This document shows, one piece after another, positions 9,050-17,192 of a stretch of 37,289 nucleotides of DNA (position 1 is the stretch's first letter; each line of letters begins with the position of its first letter). The notes beneath the pieces were generated by a model. It was not told the origin of the DNA. It saw only the letters and a program-made list of their open reading frames with translations, and did no database searches. The stretch is taken from contig CANRIZ010000024.1 of NCBI GenBank assembly GCA_947630835.1, positions 1 through 37,289 on the forward strand, read 5' to 3'. A program made the translations under genes and the position numbers. Origin of the DNA: an uncultured Clostridia bacterium. Its GTDB lineage: Bacteria; Bacillota; Clostridia; Oscillospirales; Acutalibacteraceae.

Positions 9050-9083
9050 AAGCCTCCCGATTTATGCTTTCGGGAGGCTTTTT
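9050..9083 (+). terminator. Rho-independent terminator of the dockerin-protease array (probably bidirectional)
   Basis: An 11-bp stem pairs AAGCCTCCCGA (9050-9060) with TCGGGAGGCTT (9070-9080), with a 9-nt loop and a run of five T at 9079-9083. On the minus strand the same hairpin is followed by AATTTTTG, so it can also end the convergent gene at 9092-9694. It is the only terminator found in the first 9 kb; the spacers after 402 and 4625 have none. Confidence 0.88.
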
Positions 9084-9091
9084 GCAAATGT

Positions 9092-9694
9092 TCATATATA
9101 GGCATTGACTTTTTTATTGTTTTTAAACTCAACTTTTATCCATACGCCCGTAAGCGCCCAGGCTATAAAAAGAGCAATAAAATAATCGATTCTGCCGTAG
9201 GGGAAAATTGAAATTATATCAAAAAAAGTGTGCGCTTCTATACCGTTAATAATAAGATACCATTCCACAACTATTATCAGCCTTGCAAACGGCAGAGCCG
9301 TGGCAACGGAGAAACACAGGCAGGCAATCTGCGGCGCCCAATTTTTAGGCCATTTTATCATTCCGATTGATTTAACATTGGGATCTCCGTAGGTTATATC
9401 CGCCAAATATCGGCGCATATCCGTCGTTTCGCCGGAAACGGGGGATTTATACTTTATATAAGCGTAGTATGCCATTACAAAGTAAATCGCAAAGGTGATA
9501 ACGTTTATAGCGATTAGCCCGAACCAGTCCATTTTAAAATTAACTACCAACGGGTTGCCCTCAAGCGCTAAATCCGGAGTGGCAAAGAATGTCAGCAACA
9601 GGTCGAAAACCGTTATCAAAAAATATGAAATTGTTAAAATGCAAAAAACAATTTTTTTCTTCATATACTTTAAAAACAATAAAAAATTCCTCAT
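9092..9694 (-). CDS. Small integral membrane protein of unknown function
   Basis: The 200-residue hydrophobic protein has about four predicted transmembrane segments, near residues 14-36, 57-77, 120-142 and 163-185. A conserved-looking turn with D, L and ENPLV-like character (ALEGNPLVVNF) follows the first helix. The arrangement of an acidic residue in helix 1 followed by GNPL recalls the DUF5658 type of small membrane proteins, but this is a weak resemblance and no function is assigned. The start is uncertain: the first ATG has AGAAGG directly against it with no spacing, so translation may begin at a TTG five codons in, preceded by GAGGA at normal spacing, or at the ATG of MKKKIV. It converges on the dockerin array, is not in an obvious operon, and ends at the shared terminator. 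Confidence 0.65.
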   Translation of the reverse strand: MRNFLLFLKYMKKKIVFCILTISYFLITVFDLLLTFFATPDLALEGNPLVVNFKMDWFGLIAINVITFAIYFVMAYYAYIKYKSPVSGETTDMRRYLADITYGDPNVKSIGMIKWPKNWAPQIACLCFSVATALPFARLIIVVEWYLIINGIEAHTFFDIISIFPYGRIDYFIALFIAWALTGVWIKVEFKNNKKVNAYI

Positions 9695-9739
9695 CCTTCT
9701 AATTTATAGTAACATAAATTTTTCGCCTTTACAATAATT

Positions 9740-10105
9740 TTATTCCTTACCTTCCTTTTTTGAAAAAACCGTGCCTATTCCCGAAATTACAAGAAAAAAC
9801 CCGAAAATTATTCTAAGCATCGATTCGGGAATTGTCTTAATAAACAGGTTGCCGATAAACACACCTATAATTCCGCCGAAAATCATAGGCAGAATTTTTT
9901 TAAATTTTATAAGCCCGTTTTTATAATATATATAAAGCGAGGCTACGGAGCAGGGGATAAAGAAAAACAGATTTTTGCCCTGCGCCTTTAGCTGCGGGGT
10001 GTTTTTAAATAGCGTTAAGTAGAGTATAAGCACTCCGCCGCCGCCCAAGCCCATGGAGCTGATAACCGCCGAAATAACGGCGGCAATAATGTCAACAGTA
10101 TTCAT
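9740..10105 (-). CDS. Half-length TauE/SafE-family membrane transporter subunit B
   Basis: The 121-residue protein corresponds to one repeat of the TauE/SafE (sulfite/organosulfur anion exporter) fold, whose usual members are about 250 residues and carry two such repeats. It has a glycine-rich first helix (SSMGLGGGGVLILYL), a middle helix pair with GGIIGVFIGN, and a last hydrophobic helix with GFFLVISGIGTV, which are characteristic family positions. Its ATG overlaps the TGA of the upstream half-length paralogue by 4 bp, so the two are translationally coupled and probably form a hetero-oligomer equivalent to one full-length transporter. Substrate is unknown; family members export sulfite, sulfonates or related anions. 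Confidence 0.8.
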   Translation of the reverse strand: MNTVDIIAAVISAVISSMGLGGGGVLILYLTLFKNTPQLKAQGKNLFFFIPCSVASLYIYYKNGLIKFKKILPMIFGGIIGVFIGNLFIKTIPESMLRIIFGFFLVISGIGTVFSKKEGKE

Positions 10106-10455
10106 CTTTTAACCGCCAGACGTATTCCCGCCCAAATCATAAACAGCCCGAATACGATTTTTGCCGCTTTATTTGAAATTTTGCTTAAAATTTTCGTTCC
10201 TATAAGCGCTCCTATAACGGCGCAGGGTATAAGATAAATGTTTTCGTAAAAATTGACATGACCGTTAATAAAGTATATAATTAAGCTGATAATTGTAATG
10301 GGGAAAATTACGGCTATGGCATTTGCCTGAGACTGTTTTTGGGTAAATCCTGCTTTGTTTAAAAGCTTTACCGCTACTATTCCCGCGCCGGCGCCCAAAA
10401 TGATATTAATCGCGCCGATTAGAATTCCGCTTAGAAATAAGACCGACTTTTTCAT
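10102..10455 (-). CDS. Half-length TauE/SafE-family membrane transporter subunit A
   Basis: The 117-residue protein is a single TauE/SafE repeat with about four hydrophobic segments: GILIGAINIILGAGAGIV at the N-terminus, then SQANAIAVIFPITIISL, IPCAVIGALIGTKIL, and KIVFGLFMIWAGIRLA at the end. The order of glycine-rich helix 1, QANA loop, GALIG helix and F/G-rich final helix is that of the N-terminal half of full-length family members. It overlaps the next gene by ATGA. It is transcribed divergently from the PH-domain-like gene that starts 45 bp away, so promoters must lie in or overlap this short gap. A role in anion export is inferred from the family only. Confidence 0.8.
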   Translation of the reverse strand: MKKSVLFLSGILIGAINIILGAGAGIVAVKLLNKAGFTQKQSQANAIAVIFPITIISLIIYFINGHVNFYENIYLIPCAVIGALIGTKILSKISNKAAKIVFGLFMIWAGIRLAVKR

Positions 10456-10499
10456 ATTTTCACCGTTTTTATATTGTGGAATAAGGAGTGAATTATACC

Positions 10500-11147
10500 A
10501 TGCAATTAAAATTCAAATCGGGTGTAAATTTTTGGCTCAAAATTTTAACCGTAATTTTAAATATCTTAATTTTACTGCTCTTTATTGCTAAAATTTTTAT
10601 TGATTCTTATATTACGATAAAATTCGGAATAGCTTTGCTTGTTATCGAGGTTGTTTTGATATTGCCGTTGCCGTTTTTTACTTATTATGAGTTTCGCGAC
10701 GATTATCTTTACGTCCATGATTATCCCATCAGGTTTTTTAAAATTAAATACAAAGATATTTTCGACGTTGAGGACGGAGATTTTGAGGCTAAAAACAAAA
10801 ATATTGTTGCGCTGTCGCTTGACAGGATTGTTATTTGCTATAAAGTGATTAACAAAGACGAGGAAGAAGAAAAAAGGTATCTTTACATTTCGCCTAAGGA
10901 TATGAGCCTGTTTTTAATCAGGCTAAGCGCAAGGCTTCAAAAGAACAAGGTCGATATTGAAGAAAAGGCAAAGGAAATAAGTTTAAAGCAAAAAGAGCAG
11001 GAGCTTAAAAAGAAGCTTGCCGAGGAGAGAAAAAGGGCAGAAAAAGAAGCCGACAAGCCCGAAATCATAAAAGCCGACAGTATCGATAAGACGTCGGGCT
11101 TCATAGTAAGCGACGAAGATGAAAATACCGTCGATAAAGAGGATTGA
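10500..11147 (+). CDS. Membrane protein with PH-like domain and charged coiled-coil tail
   Basis: The 215-residue protein has two transmembrane segments at about 14-36 and 42-62. These are followed by a compact beta-rich region (about 65-145: YYEFRDDYLYVHDYPIRFFKIKY and later YISPKDMSLFLIRL) that resembles bacterial PH-like domains of the YyaB/bPH_4 type. The tail from about 150 is a long charged helix rich in K and E (coiled coil), then an acidic end. I chose the ATG at 10500 rather than the GTG at 10488, because that GTG lies inside AAGGAG, which is then a ribosome binding site 11 nt before the ATG. The domain call is by pattern only; the function, perhaps a membrane-surface scaffold, is not known. 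A clear terminator follows. Confidence 0.62.
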   Translation: MQLKFKSGVNFWLKILTVILNILILLLFIAKIFIDSYITIKFGIALLVIEVVLILPLPFFTYYEFRDDYLYVHDYPIRFFKIKYKDIFDVEDGDFEAKNKNIVALSLDRIVICYKVINKDEEEEKRYLYISPKDMSLFLIRLSARLQKNKVDIEEKAKEISLKQKEQELKKKLAEERKRAEKEADKPEIIKADSIDKTSGFIVSDEDENTVDKED

Positions 11148-11162
11148 TTTAATAAAAAATTA

Positions 11163-11195
11163 AAATCGTTGCAGAAAAGCTGTAACGATTTTTTT
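11163..11195 (+). terminator. Rho-independent terminator after the PH-like gene
   Basis: A 12-bp stem pairs 11163-11174 (AAATCGTTGCAG) with 11180-11191 (CTGTAACGATTT) with a single G-U wobble, a 5-nt loop AAAAG, and a run of seven T at 11189-11195. Confidence 0.85.
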
Positions 11196-11218
11196 ACGCC
11201 GATTATACGCTGTTTTCC

Positions 11219-11247
11219 TTGATATAAAAGGCGGAATTTGGTATAAT
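11219..11247 (+). promoter_or_regulatory. Sigma-A-type promoter of tsaD
   Basis: TTGATA (11219-11224), a 17-nt spacer and a perfect TATAAT (11242-11247) lie 30 nt before the tsaD start codon and directly behind the preceding terminator. Confidence 0.8.
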
Positions 11248-11276
11248 TATTTTAATTTGATTTAGGGAGAGGCAGT

Positions 11277-12290
11277 ATGAAAATTCTCGGTATCGAATCC
11301 TCCTGCGACGAAACGGCGGCCTCAGTTGTTGAGGACGGCAGGAACATACTTTCAAATATTGTTTCAACTCAAATAGAAAAGCATAAAATATTCGGCGGCG
11401 TGGTACCCGAAATTGCTTCACGGCTTCATACGGAGTCCGTTTCTTTCGTGGTAAACGAGGCTTTAAGGCAGGCGGGCAGCGGTATAAAGGATATAGACGC
11501 AATAGCCGTAACCTACGCTCCCGGGCTTATAGGCGCATTGCTTGTAGGCGTTAATTATGCAAAAGGGCTTTCCCTGTCGTCGGGCGTACCGGTTGTGCCG
11601 GTGCATCATCTTCGCTCGCATATCGCCTCAAATTATATTACTCACAAGGATTTAAAGCCCCCGTTTATGTGCCTTGTTGTTTCGGGCGGCAACACCTTGC
11701 TGTGTATGGTTAAGGATTACACCGATTTTGAAGTGGTCGGCAGAACCCGCGACGACGCCGCCGGCGAGGCAATGGATAAAGCGGCAAGAACCATGGGCCT
11801 TGCGTACCCGGGCGGAGTTAATCTCGATAAAGCGTCAAAACATGGCAATGCGGACGCTTTTAAATTTCCTAACCCGAGCGTTGAGAACAGCCCGTTCGAT
11901 TTCAGCTTTTCCGGACTTAAAACCAATGTAATTAATATAATACATAACGCACGGCAAAAGGGCGAGACTATACAAACGGAGGATTTGGGAGCTTCGTTTA
12001 TCAAGGCGGTTGTAAATTCGCTTGAAAGCAGAACTTTGAAAGCGCTTGAAAAATACGGCGCCGATACCCTTGTGCTTGCGGGCGGCGTTTCGGCAAACTC
12101 CGTGTTAAGGGAAACTATGCTTGCAGATTCGGAAAAATACGGATTTAAACTGTATTTGCCCGAGCTTTCGTTGTGCGGAGACAATGCCGCCATGGTAGCT
12201 TCGCAGGGCTATTATGAGTTTATCGGCGGCAAAAGAGGGGATATGTCGTTAAACGCCTTTGCGACTATGCCCATTACCGAAGACAATTAA
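11277..12290 (+). CDS. tsaD: tRNA N6-adenosine threonylcarbamoyltransferase TsaD
   Basis: TsaD transfers the threonylcarbamoyl group from threonylcarbamoyl-AMP to A37 of ANN-decoding tRNAs (t6A), working in the cytoplasm with TsaB and TsaE, neither of which is in this window. The 337 residues match the usual length. Hallmarks are the N-terminal ASKHA start ILGIESSCDETAAS, the VVPEIASR segment, the metal-binding histidines H111 and H115 (HHLRSH), VVSGGNTLL, the GEAMDKAAR region, FSGLKTN, and a C-terminal ELSLCGDNAAM with the conserved aspartate. GGGAGAGG precedes the ATG. It is monocistronic, having its own promoter and being followed by a long AT-rich gap and a second promoter. The gene is essential in most bacteria. 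Confidence 0.97.
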   Translation: MKILGIESSCDETAASVVEDGRNILSNIVSTQIEKHKIFGGVVPEIASRLHTESVSFVVNEALRQAGSGIKDIDAIAVTYAPGLIGALLVGVNYAKGLSLSSGVPVVPVHHLRSHIASNYITHKDLKPPFMCLVVSGGNTLLCMVKDYTDFEVVGRTRDDAAGEAMDKAARTMGLAYPGGVNLDKASKHGNADAFKFPNPSVENSPFDFSFSGLKTNVINIIHNARQKGETIQTEDLGASFIKAVVNSLESRTLKALEKYGADTLVLAGGVSANSVLRETMLADSEKYGFKLYLPELSLCGDNAAMVASQGYYEFIGGKRGDMSLNAFATMPITEDN

Positions 12291-12298
12291 CACAACAT

Positions 12299-12327
12299 TT
12301 TGTTATTTTCAATATAAAAATAACAAA
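12299..12327 (+). terminator. AT-rich perfect hairpin after tsaD, possible weak terminator
   Basis: TTTGTTATTTT (12299-12309) and AAAATAACAAA (12317-12327) form an 11-bp perfect stem with a 7-nt loop. The T-run (12337-12343) is about 10 nt downstream and the stem has only two G-C pairs, so termination would be weak. Confidence 0.45.
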
Positions 12328-12355
12328 TTCTTGATATTTTTTTAACAATTAGATA

Positions 12356-12384
12356 TTGAATAATTTTCCTAAATATATTATAAT
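12356..12384 (+). promoter_or_regulatory. Sigma-A-type promoter of pckG with long leader
   Basis: TTGAAT (12356-12361), a 17-nt spacer and TATAAT (12379-12384) lie about 97 nt before the pckG ATG. The expected start point near 12391 leaves a leader of about 90 nt. The leader contains an AAAGGAG ribosome binding site near 12465-12471; I see no recognisable riboswitch in it. Confidence 0.78.
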
Positions 12385-12480
12385 TTTTTCATAATGGCGA
12401 AGATTTTGATTTTTCATTTTGTCATTAATTTTGTTTAATTTATTTCGACTTACGGTCGGATTGCAAAGGAGTAATATTTT

Positions 12481-14274
12481 ATGACACTCACAACAAACAA
12501 GAGCATACTTGATTGGATTGATGAGAAGGTTGAGCTTGTCAAGCCCGACAGCATTGTTTGGATTGACGGAAGCGAGGAACAGCTCGAGGAGCTTCGCAAG
12601 CAGGCGTGCGAAACCGGAGAAATGATTAAGCTTAACGAGGAGCTTCTTCCCGGTTGCTATTATCACAGAACAAAGCCCAACGATGTTGCAAGGGTTGAGG
12701 ACAGAACGCTTATTTGCTCTAAAAAGGAAGAGGACGCGGGCCCCACGAACCACTGGATGGCTCCCGAAAAAGCATATAAAATGCTTTATGATATTGCAAG
12801 GGATTCTTACAAGGGCAGAACCATGTATGTAATTCCTTATTCAATGGGTCCCGTAGGTTCGCCCTTCTCAAAGGTAGGTATTGAGCTTACAGATTCTATC
12901 TATGTTGTTCTTAATATGGCTATTATGACCCGCGTCGGCAAAAAGGTAATGGACGCTTTCCTCGACGATTCAAACGATTGGGTCAGAGGGCTTCATTGCA
13001 AATGTGACGTTGACGCAGAAAAAAGATGGATTTGCCAGTTCCCCGAGGACAATACCATAATTTCCGTCAATTCCGCTTACGGCGGAAACGTGCTTCTCGG
13101 CAAAAAGTGCTTTGCGCTTCGTATTGCTTCGTATCAGGGCAAAAACGAAGGCTGGCAGGCCGAGCATATGCTTATACTCGGAATTGAAAATCCGCAGGGC
13201 GAGGTTAAATACGTCTGCGCCGCTTTCCCGTCGGCTTGCGGCAAAACAAACCTTGCTATGCTTATTCCTCCCGAGGGATACAGAAAGAAAGGCTACAAGG
13301 TTTGGTGCGTAGGCGACGATATTTCCTGGATTCGTAAGGGCGAGGACGGCAGACTCTATGCCATTAACCCCGAAAACGGATTTTTCGGCGTTGCTCCCGG
13401 TACGAACGATAAATCAAATCCCAACGCTCTTGCGGCTACAAAAAAAGGTACAATCTTTACCAATGTTGCGAGAAACCTTGACAACAACACCGTTTGGTGG
13501 GAAAGTCTTGACAAAAATCCGCCCGTCAATGCAGAGGAGTGGACAGGTATTAAAACAAACGGCGTAGAGTGGAAAGCCGAGGGCAAAAACCTTGCTCATC
13601 CGAATTCGCGTTTTACCGCTCCTACAGAGAATTGCCCCTGCCTTTCTCCCGAGTTTGAAAATCCGCAGGGCGTTCCGATTTCAGCCTTTGTATTCGGCGG
13701 CAGACGCGCAAAGTTAGCTCCGCTTGTATATCAGTCAAGGGATTGGAATCACGGCGTGTTTGTAGGCGCTACCATGGCTTCCGAAACAACGGCGGCAGCC
13801 GCAGGCGCAGTCGGCGTCGTTCGCCGCGATCCTATGGCGATGCTTCCTTTCTGCGGCTATCATATGGCTGATTATTGGCAGCATTGGATTGACATAGGCA
13901 AAACGCTTGACCCCGACAAAGCTCCTAAGATATTCAACGTAAACTGGTTCAGAAAAGATGACGACGGCAACTTTATGTGGCCCGGATTCGGCGATAACCT
14001 TCGCGTCCTCGAATGGATAATCAAACGCTGTGAGGGCGAGGTTGACGCTAAGGAAACCGCGATAGGCTATCTTCCCTATGCCAAGGATATTAACCTTGAG
14101 GGCCTTGAAGGCGAGGTTACCGAGGAGTCGCTTGAAAAAATCCTTGACGTTGACAAGGAGCTTTGGAAAGAGGAAGCAAAGGGAATTGAGGAATTTTTCG
14201 CAAAATTCGGCGACAAGGTTCCCGAGGAGCTTGAAGAAAGCCTTGCGACTCTTAAAGCAAATCTTGATAAATAA
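12481..14274 (+). CDS. pckG: Phosphoenolpyruvate carboxykinase (GTP)
   Basis: The enzyme interconverts oxaloacetate + GTP and PEP + GDP + CO2, feeding gluconeogenesis or, in fermenters, fixing CO2 toward oxaloacetate/succinate. The 597 residues match the GTP-dependent family, distinct from the ATP-type found in many bacteria. Visible hallmarks are the substrate-binding VIPYSMGPVGSP, the NSAYGGN loop, the kinase-1a/P-loop AFPSACGKTN with the reactive cysteine C253 and Mg-binding T256, VGDDISWI (kinase-2), FFGVAPGTN, and the guanine-binding NWFRKDDDGNFMWPGFGDN. Cytoplasmic. It is transcribed alone from its own promoter and ends at a strong hairpin shared with the convergent transporter gene. 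Confidence 0.97.
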   Translation: MTLTTNKSILDWIDEKVELVKPDSIVWIDGSEEQLEELRKQACETGEMIKLNEELLPGCYYHRTKPNDVARVEDRTLICSKKEEDAGPTNHWMAPEKAYKMLYDIARDSYKGRTMYVIPYSMGPVGSPFSKVGIELTDSIYVVLNMAIMTRVGKKVMDAFLDDSNDWVRGLHCKCDVDAEKRWICQFPEDNTIISVNSAYGGNVLLGKKCFALRIASYQGKNEGWQAEHMLILGIENPQGEVKYVCAAFPSACGKTNLAMLIPPEGYRKKGYKVWCVGDDISWIRKGEDGRLYAINPENGFFGVAPGTNDKSNPNALAATKKGTIFTNVARNLDNNTVWWESLDKNPPVNAEEWTGIKTNGVEWKAEGKNLAHPNSRFTAPTENCPCLSPEFENPQGVPISAFVFGGRRAKLAPLVYQSRDWNHGVFVGATMASETTAAAAGAVGVVRRDPMAMLPFCGYHMADYWQHWIDIGKTLDPDKAPKIFNVNWFRKDDDGNFMWPGFGDNLRVLEWIIKRCEGEVDAKETAIGYLPYAKDINLEGLEGEVTEESLEKILDVDKELWKEEAKGIEEFFAKFGDKVPEELEESLATLKANLDK

Positions 14275-14288
14275 TTGAGCATAAAACG

Positions 14289-14317
14289 AGCCTCCCTTAT
14301 CACGGGGAGGCTTTTTT
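14289..14317 (+). terminator. Rho-independent terminator of pckG, shared with convergent gene
   Basis: AGCCTCCC (14289-14296) pairs with GGGAGGCT (14305-14312), with an 8-nt loop and a run of six T (14312-14317). It sits between two convergent genes; on the minus strand a shorter T-run (GTTTTA) follows, so bidirectional action is plausible. Confidence 0.88.
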
Positions 14318-14333
14318 CTGCTTGCGTTTAGCT

Positions 14334-15986
14334 TTACGCCTTTTGCTTTTCGGCTTCCTTTTCAAGAAGTATCAAATACTTTCCGTTTTCATCTTTTGTA
14401 AGAGGGTGCTTTTCGTCGCTGTCGTTGTTTTTGCCGAGCCAGGTGTTTTTGTATTTCTGACCTGAAATCAACTCGCAGCGTTTAATTTCATCCTCGCTTA
14501 AATAAACGCTTCCGTATTTATGCTTGGTTGCTATCGCCGCGCGTATCATAGTGTGGTCGTCGCCCGTCATTTGGAATTTTTTTAGCAGAATAAGCGATAT
14601 TACGGCGGTAACTATCGGAATAATCGCAACGCATATCCTAACGCCGAGTATTGCGTTGGACGACTGTGCGAAAATTTCGCCCGTTTGCTTTTCATATTGC
14701 GCAACCGTATCGCCGGTAATAAGCCCGAAGCCTTCAAGCGTAAAGCCTACCATTGCCGCCATTACGCCGCTTATGCTCTTTTTAATCAGCGTGCTGAAGG
14801 TTGAAATAACGCCCTCTCGTCTTCTGCCTGTAATAAGCTCGTCAACGTCTGTAAGGTCGGGGAAAATGTTTGTAGAAACAAATCCCAAGCCAGACATACC
14901 GAAGGGATATAAAATCATACTCAAAAGCATAAGCGCTACCCAAATTAAAGAGCCCTTTCCGCTGCTTGACTGCATTATTATGCCTATCGCAAGCCCGGCT
15001 ATCATAAGAGGCGTAACGATATTTCCGCATTTTTTCTTGCCGTATTTCATTGTAAGGGCATAATTTAGCGGAAAAGCGCCCGCTTCCGCAACGCCCGCAA
15101 CAGCGTTGAAAATCGCATATTTGCTGTACTGGTTTGCAAGATATTTGATATAATAAACCTTTGAATTGTTATAAAATCCGGTAGAGAATTGATACGCAAG
15201 GCTCATAAAGAAATATTGGCGGAAAGAACGGTTTTTAAATACGAGCGCGTATTCCCGCAAAACATATTTTACGTCGAGCTTTTCGTTTTCCATACCCAAA
15301 GAGCTCGGCTCCTTTGTTTTCTTAAACGTCAAAAATACAGAGATTGAGAAGAAAACGGAGAGTACAAGTCCTATTATCAAAAACGGTTGCTTTGAACCCG
15401 AAGTAATATTGTCGCCCGAGCCGAAAAGCTCCAAAATCGCTACAACTATCAAAAACGCCGGAACCATACCCGCCGAGTTAAACAGATAACCGACGGAGTT
15501 GTACTGGGTACGCAGATTGTATGCCGGAGCAAGCTCGGGGAGCATTGCGGTATGCGGTACGCATATTATGGTATACGCCGTTTTGTAAAGCATATAAACC
15601 GCTATAAAATATACCATAGCCTTTACGGGGCTTGATTTGCCGTCAAGTCCGTAGCCGTTCCAAAGCAGGGAATATGCCGTGAAAAGCACAGGTATTCCCC
15701 AAAGCAGATAACGGCGGTGCTTGCCGTATTTTGAACGGGTGCGGTCGGTAATTATGCCCATAACCGGGTCGGTTACGGCGTCCCAAACGGTTGCAATCAT
15801 TACAACAATTCCCGCTTGCTTCAACGATATGTTTATTACATCGGTTAAAAAGATAGTAAAATACATACCGATTATGTAGCCTGCGCCGCCCATAAAAATA
15901 TTTGCGTAGCTGTAGTTTATCATAGGCAGTATAGCGGTTTTAAAATCGCCCTCTACTCCTATGGCTTTTTTAATTTTCTCTCCCAT
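14334..15986 (-). CDS. GPH-family (MelB-like) sugar:cation symporter
   Basis: This major-facilitator-type transporter belongs to the glycoside-pentoside-hexuronide:cation symporter family (MFS_2), with about 12 hydrophobic segments. The diagnostic cation/sugar-site loop between helices 2 and 3 is present (TVWDAVTDPVMGIITDR followed by TRSKYGKHR), as are the central charged loop with FKKTKEPS and LRE, and the family-typical PFLI and GYLFNSAGM segments. At 550 residues it is somewhat longer than the usual 450-500 because of an extended C-terminal cytoplasmic tail (about 475-550) rich in charged residues. GAGGGAA precedes the ATG. It is the last gene of the aldo/keto reductase-sulfatase-anSME operon and so likely imports the desulfated sugar or a related glycoside; the substrate is inferred from context. 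Confidence 0.9.
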   Translation of the reverse strand: MGEKIKKAIGVEGDFKTAILPMINYSYANIFMGGAGYIIGMYFTIFLTDVINISLKQAGIVVMIATVWDAVTDPVMGIITDRTRSKYGKHRRYLLWGIPVLFTAYSLLWNGYGLDGKSSPVKAMVYFIAVYMLYKTAYTIICVPHTAMLPELAPAYNLRTQYNSVGYLFNSAGMVPAFLIVVAILELFGSGDNITSGSKQPFLIIGLVLSVFFSISVFLTFKKTKEPSSLGMENEKLDVKYVLREYALVFKNRSFRQYFFMSLAYQFSTGFYNNSKVYYIKYLANQYSKYAIFNAVAGVAEAGAFPLNYALTMKYGKKKCGNIVTPLMIAGLAIGIIMQSSSGKGSLIWVALMLLSMILYPFGMSGLGFVSTNIFPDLTDVDELITGRRREGVISTFSTLIKKSISGVMAAMVGFTLEGFGLITGDTVAQYEKQTGEIFAQSSNAILGVRICVAIIPIVTAVISLILLKKFQMTGDDHTMIRAAIATKHKYGSVYLSEDEIKRCELISGQKYKNTWLGKNNDSDEKHPLTKDENGKYLILLEKEAEKQKA

Positions 15987-16038
15987 AAAATTCCCTCGGT
16001 TATGTTTGAATTTGAATTTAAGTCGGGTTAAACGGCAA

Positions 16039-17145
16039 TCAGCTCTTTTTTTCGCTTATAAAAACTCTGAAAAGGGGAAGACAGGCGCCGAAAAATTTTT
16101 TGTAAGCTTCGCAGTAATCTCTGTCTTCACGGGTTCGTTTACAGCCGCCCGCACGGCAAATGGGGTAAAATTTACACTTTTTGCATTTTTCGTCGACCGG
16201 CAGACTTTCCTTTAAAAATTCAATAGCCTTGTCGCAATGCGCCAGGGTATCAAAATTTTCGTCTTTATCGTCAATGTTTCCCAAAAGCCATTCGTCGGTA
16301 CAGTAGAAATCGCAGGGATAAATATTTCCGTTTCCCTCCGCAACAAACTGGTGCATACAGTGACCGCATATTCCGCACTGCTCGGTGGGGTTTCCCAAAT
16401 AAAGATGCACAATGTTGTCAAAATATCTTACGCTTGTGTATTGACCTCTTACATAGTCCTTAACATAGTAATTAAAGCATTTTATAAGAAAGTCGGCGTA
16501 CTGTTCGTTTGTCATATACAGCTCGCTTTCGCTTTTGTCGCCGAACGGACGCAGACAGGGGATAAATTGCAGATAGCGAAATCCCTTGCTTTTAAAAAAC
16601 GAATAAATTTTATCTATATTGTCGGCGCAGTTTCCTGTAAGGACGGTTAAAATATTAAAATCAACCTTAAAGCGTTCGAGCAGCTTTGCGGCGCTCATCA
16701 CCCTGTAAAAAACATTACTGCGTTTTTCGTCAACACGGAAGCGGTTGTTTTCAAAATCGCCGTCAAGGCTTAATCCGACAAGGAAATTGTACTTATGAAA
16801 CAATTTTGCCCAGTCCTCGTTTACAAGCGTGCCGTTGGTCTGAATACTGTAATAAATTACGCTTCCCTTTTTGTTTTCGTCCTTAACTTTTTCCGCAAAA
16901 CGCTCAAAATATTCTATCCCCGCCAAAAGCGGTTCTCCGCCCTGAAAGGCAAAGGCAACGCTTTCTCCGCCTGCGAAGTCAAGCGCTTTTTTGATTAAAT
17001 TGTCCGCGGTTTCTTCGCTCATAATTCCGAAAGAGGAAACCTCCCTTAATTGAGAAACATTGTGATAAAAGCAATATCTGCACCTTAAATTGCAAAGGCT
17101 TGAAGCGGGCTTAATCATTATTGAAAGCGGCGGCATACATATCAC
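16039..17145 (-). CDS. Anaerobic sulfatase-maturating enzyme (radical SAM, SPASM)
   Basis: This radical SAM enzyme oxidises the active-site Cys or Ser of sulfatases to C-alpha-formylglycine without oxygen. The first [4Fe-4S] cluster site is C18-x3-C22-x2-C25 (CNLRCRYC) within the family-typical MIKPASSLCNLRCRYCFYH start. AFQGGEPLLAG is the SAM-binding GGE motif. The C-terminal SPASM region contains CGICGHC, YPCDFYC, CKKCKFYPICRAGGCKR and a final YC, supplying ligands for two auxiliary clusters. The 368-residue length is normal for anSME. It lies 47 nt downstream of a Cys-type sulfatase gene on the same strand, its obvious substrate. The enzyme is cytoplasmic and must act on the sulfatase chain before or during export. 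Confidence 0.95.
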   Translation of the reverse strand: MICMPPLSIMIKPASSLCNLRCRYCFYHNVSQLREVSSFGIMSEETADNLIKKALDFAGGESVAFAFQGGEPLLAGIEYFERFAEKVKDENKKGSVIYYSIQTNGTLVNEDWAKLFHKYNFLVGLSLDGDFENNRFRVDEKRSNVFYRVMSAAKLLERFKVDFNILTVLTGNCADNIDKIYSFFKSKGFRYLQFIPCLRPFGDKSESELYMTNEQYADFLIKCFNYYVKDYVRGQYTSVRYFDNIVHLYLGNPTEQCGICGHCMHQFVAEGNGNIYPCDFYCTDEWLLGNIDDKDENFDTLAHCDKAIEFLKESLPVDEKCKKCKFYPICRAGGCKRTREDRDYCEAYKKFFGACLPLFRVFISEKKS

Positions 17146-17154
17146 TCCAAAATA

Positions 17155-17185
17155 TTTACGCCCTCTGAAAAGGGGAGGGCGTAAA
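17155..17185 (-). terminator. Hairpin between sulfatase and anSME, weak terminator or attenuator
   Basis: TTTACGCCCTC (17155-17165) and GAGGGCGTAAA (17175-17185) form a perfect 11-bp stem with a 9-nt loop. On the minus strand it is followed by a T-poor TATTTTGG, so partial termination or mRNA stabilisation of the sulfatase cistron is more likely than full termination. It would lower anSME and transporter expression relative to the sulfatase. Confidence 0.55.
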
Positions 17186-17192
17186 CACTTAA

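Noticed and set aside
10488-10499. GTG start of the PH-like membrane protein at 10488
   Set aside because: The GTG is part of the AAGGAG Shine-Dalgarno sequence that serves the ATG at 10500.
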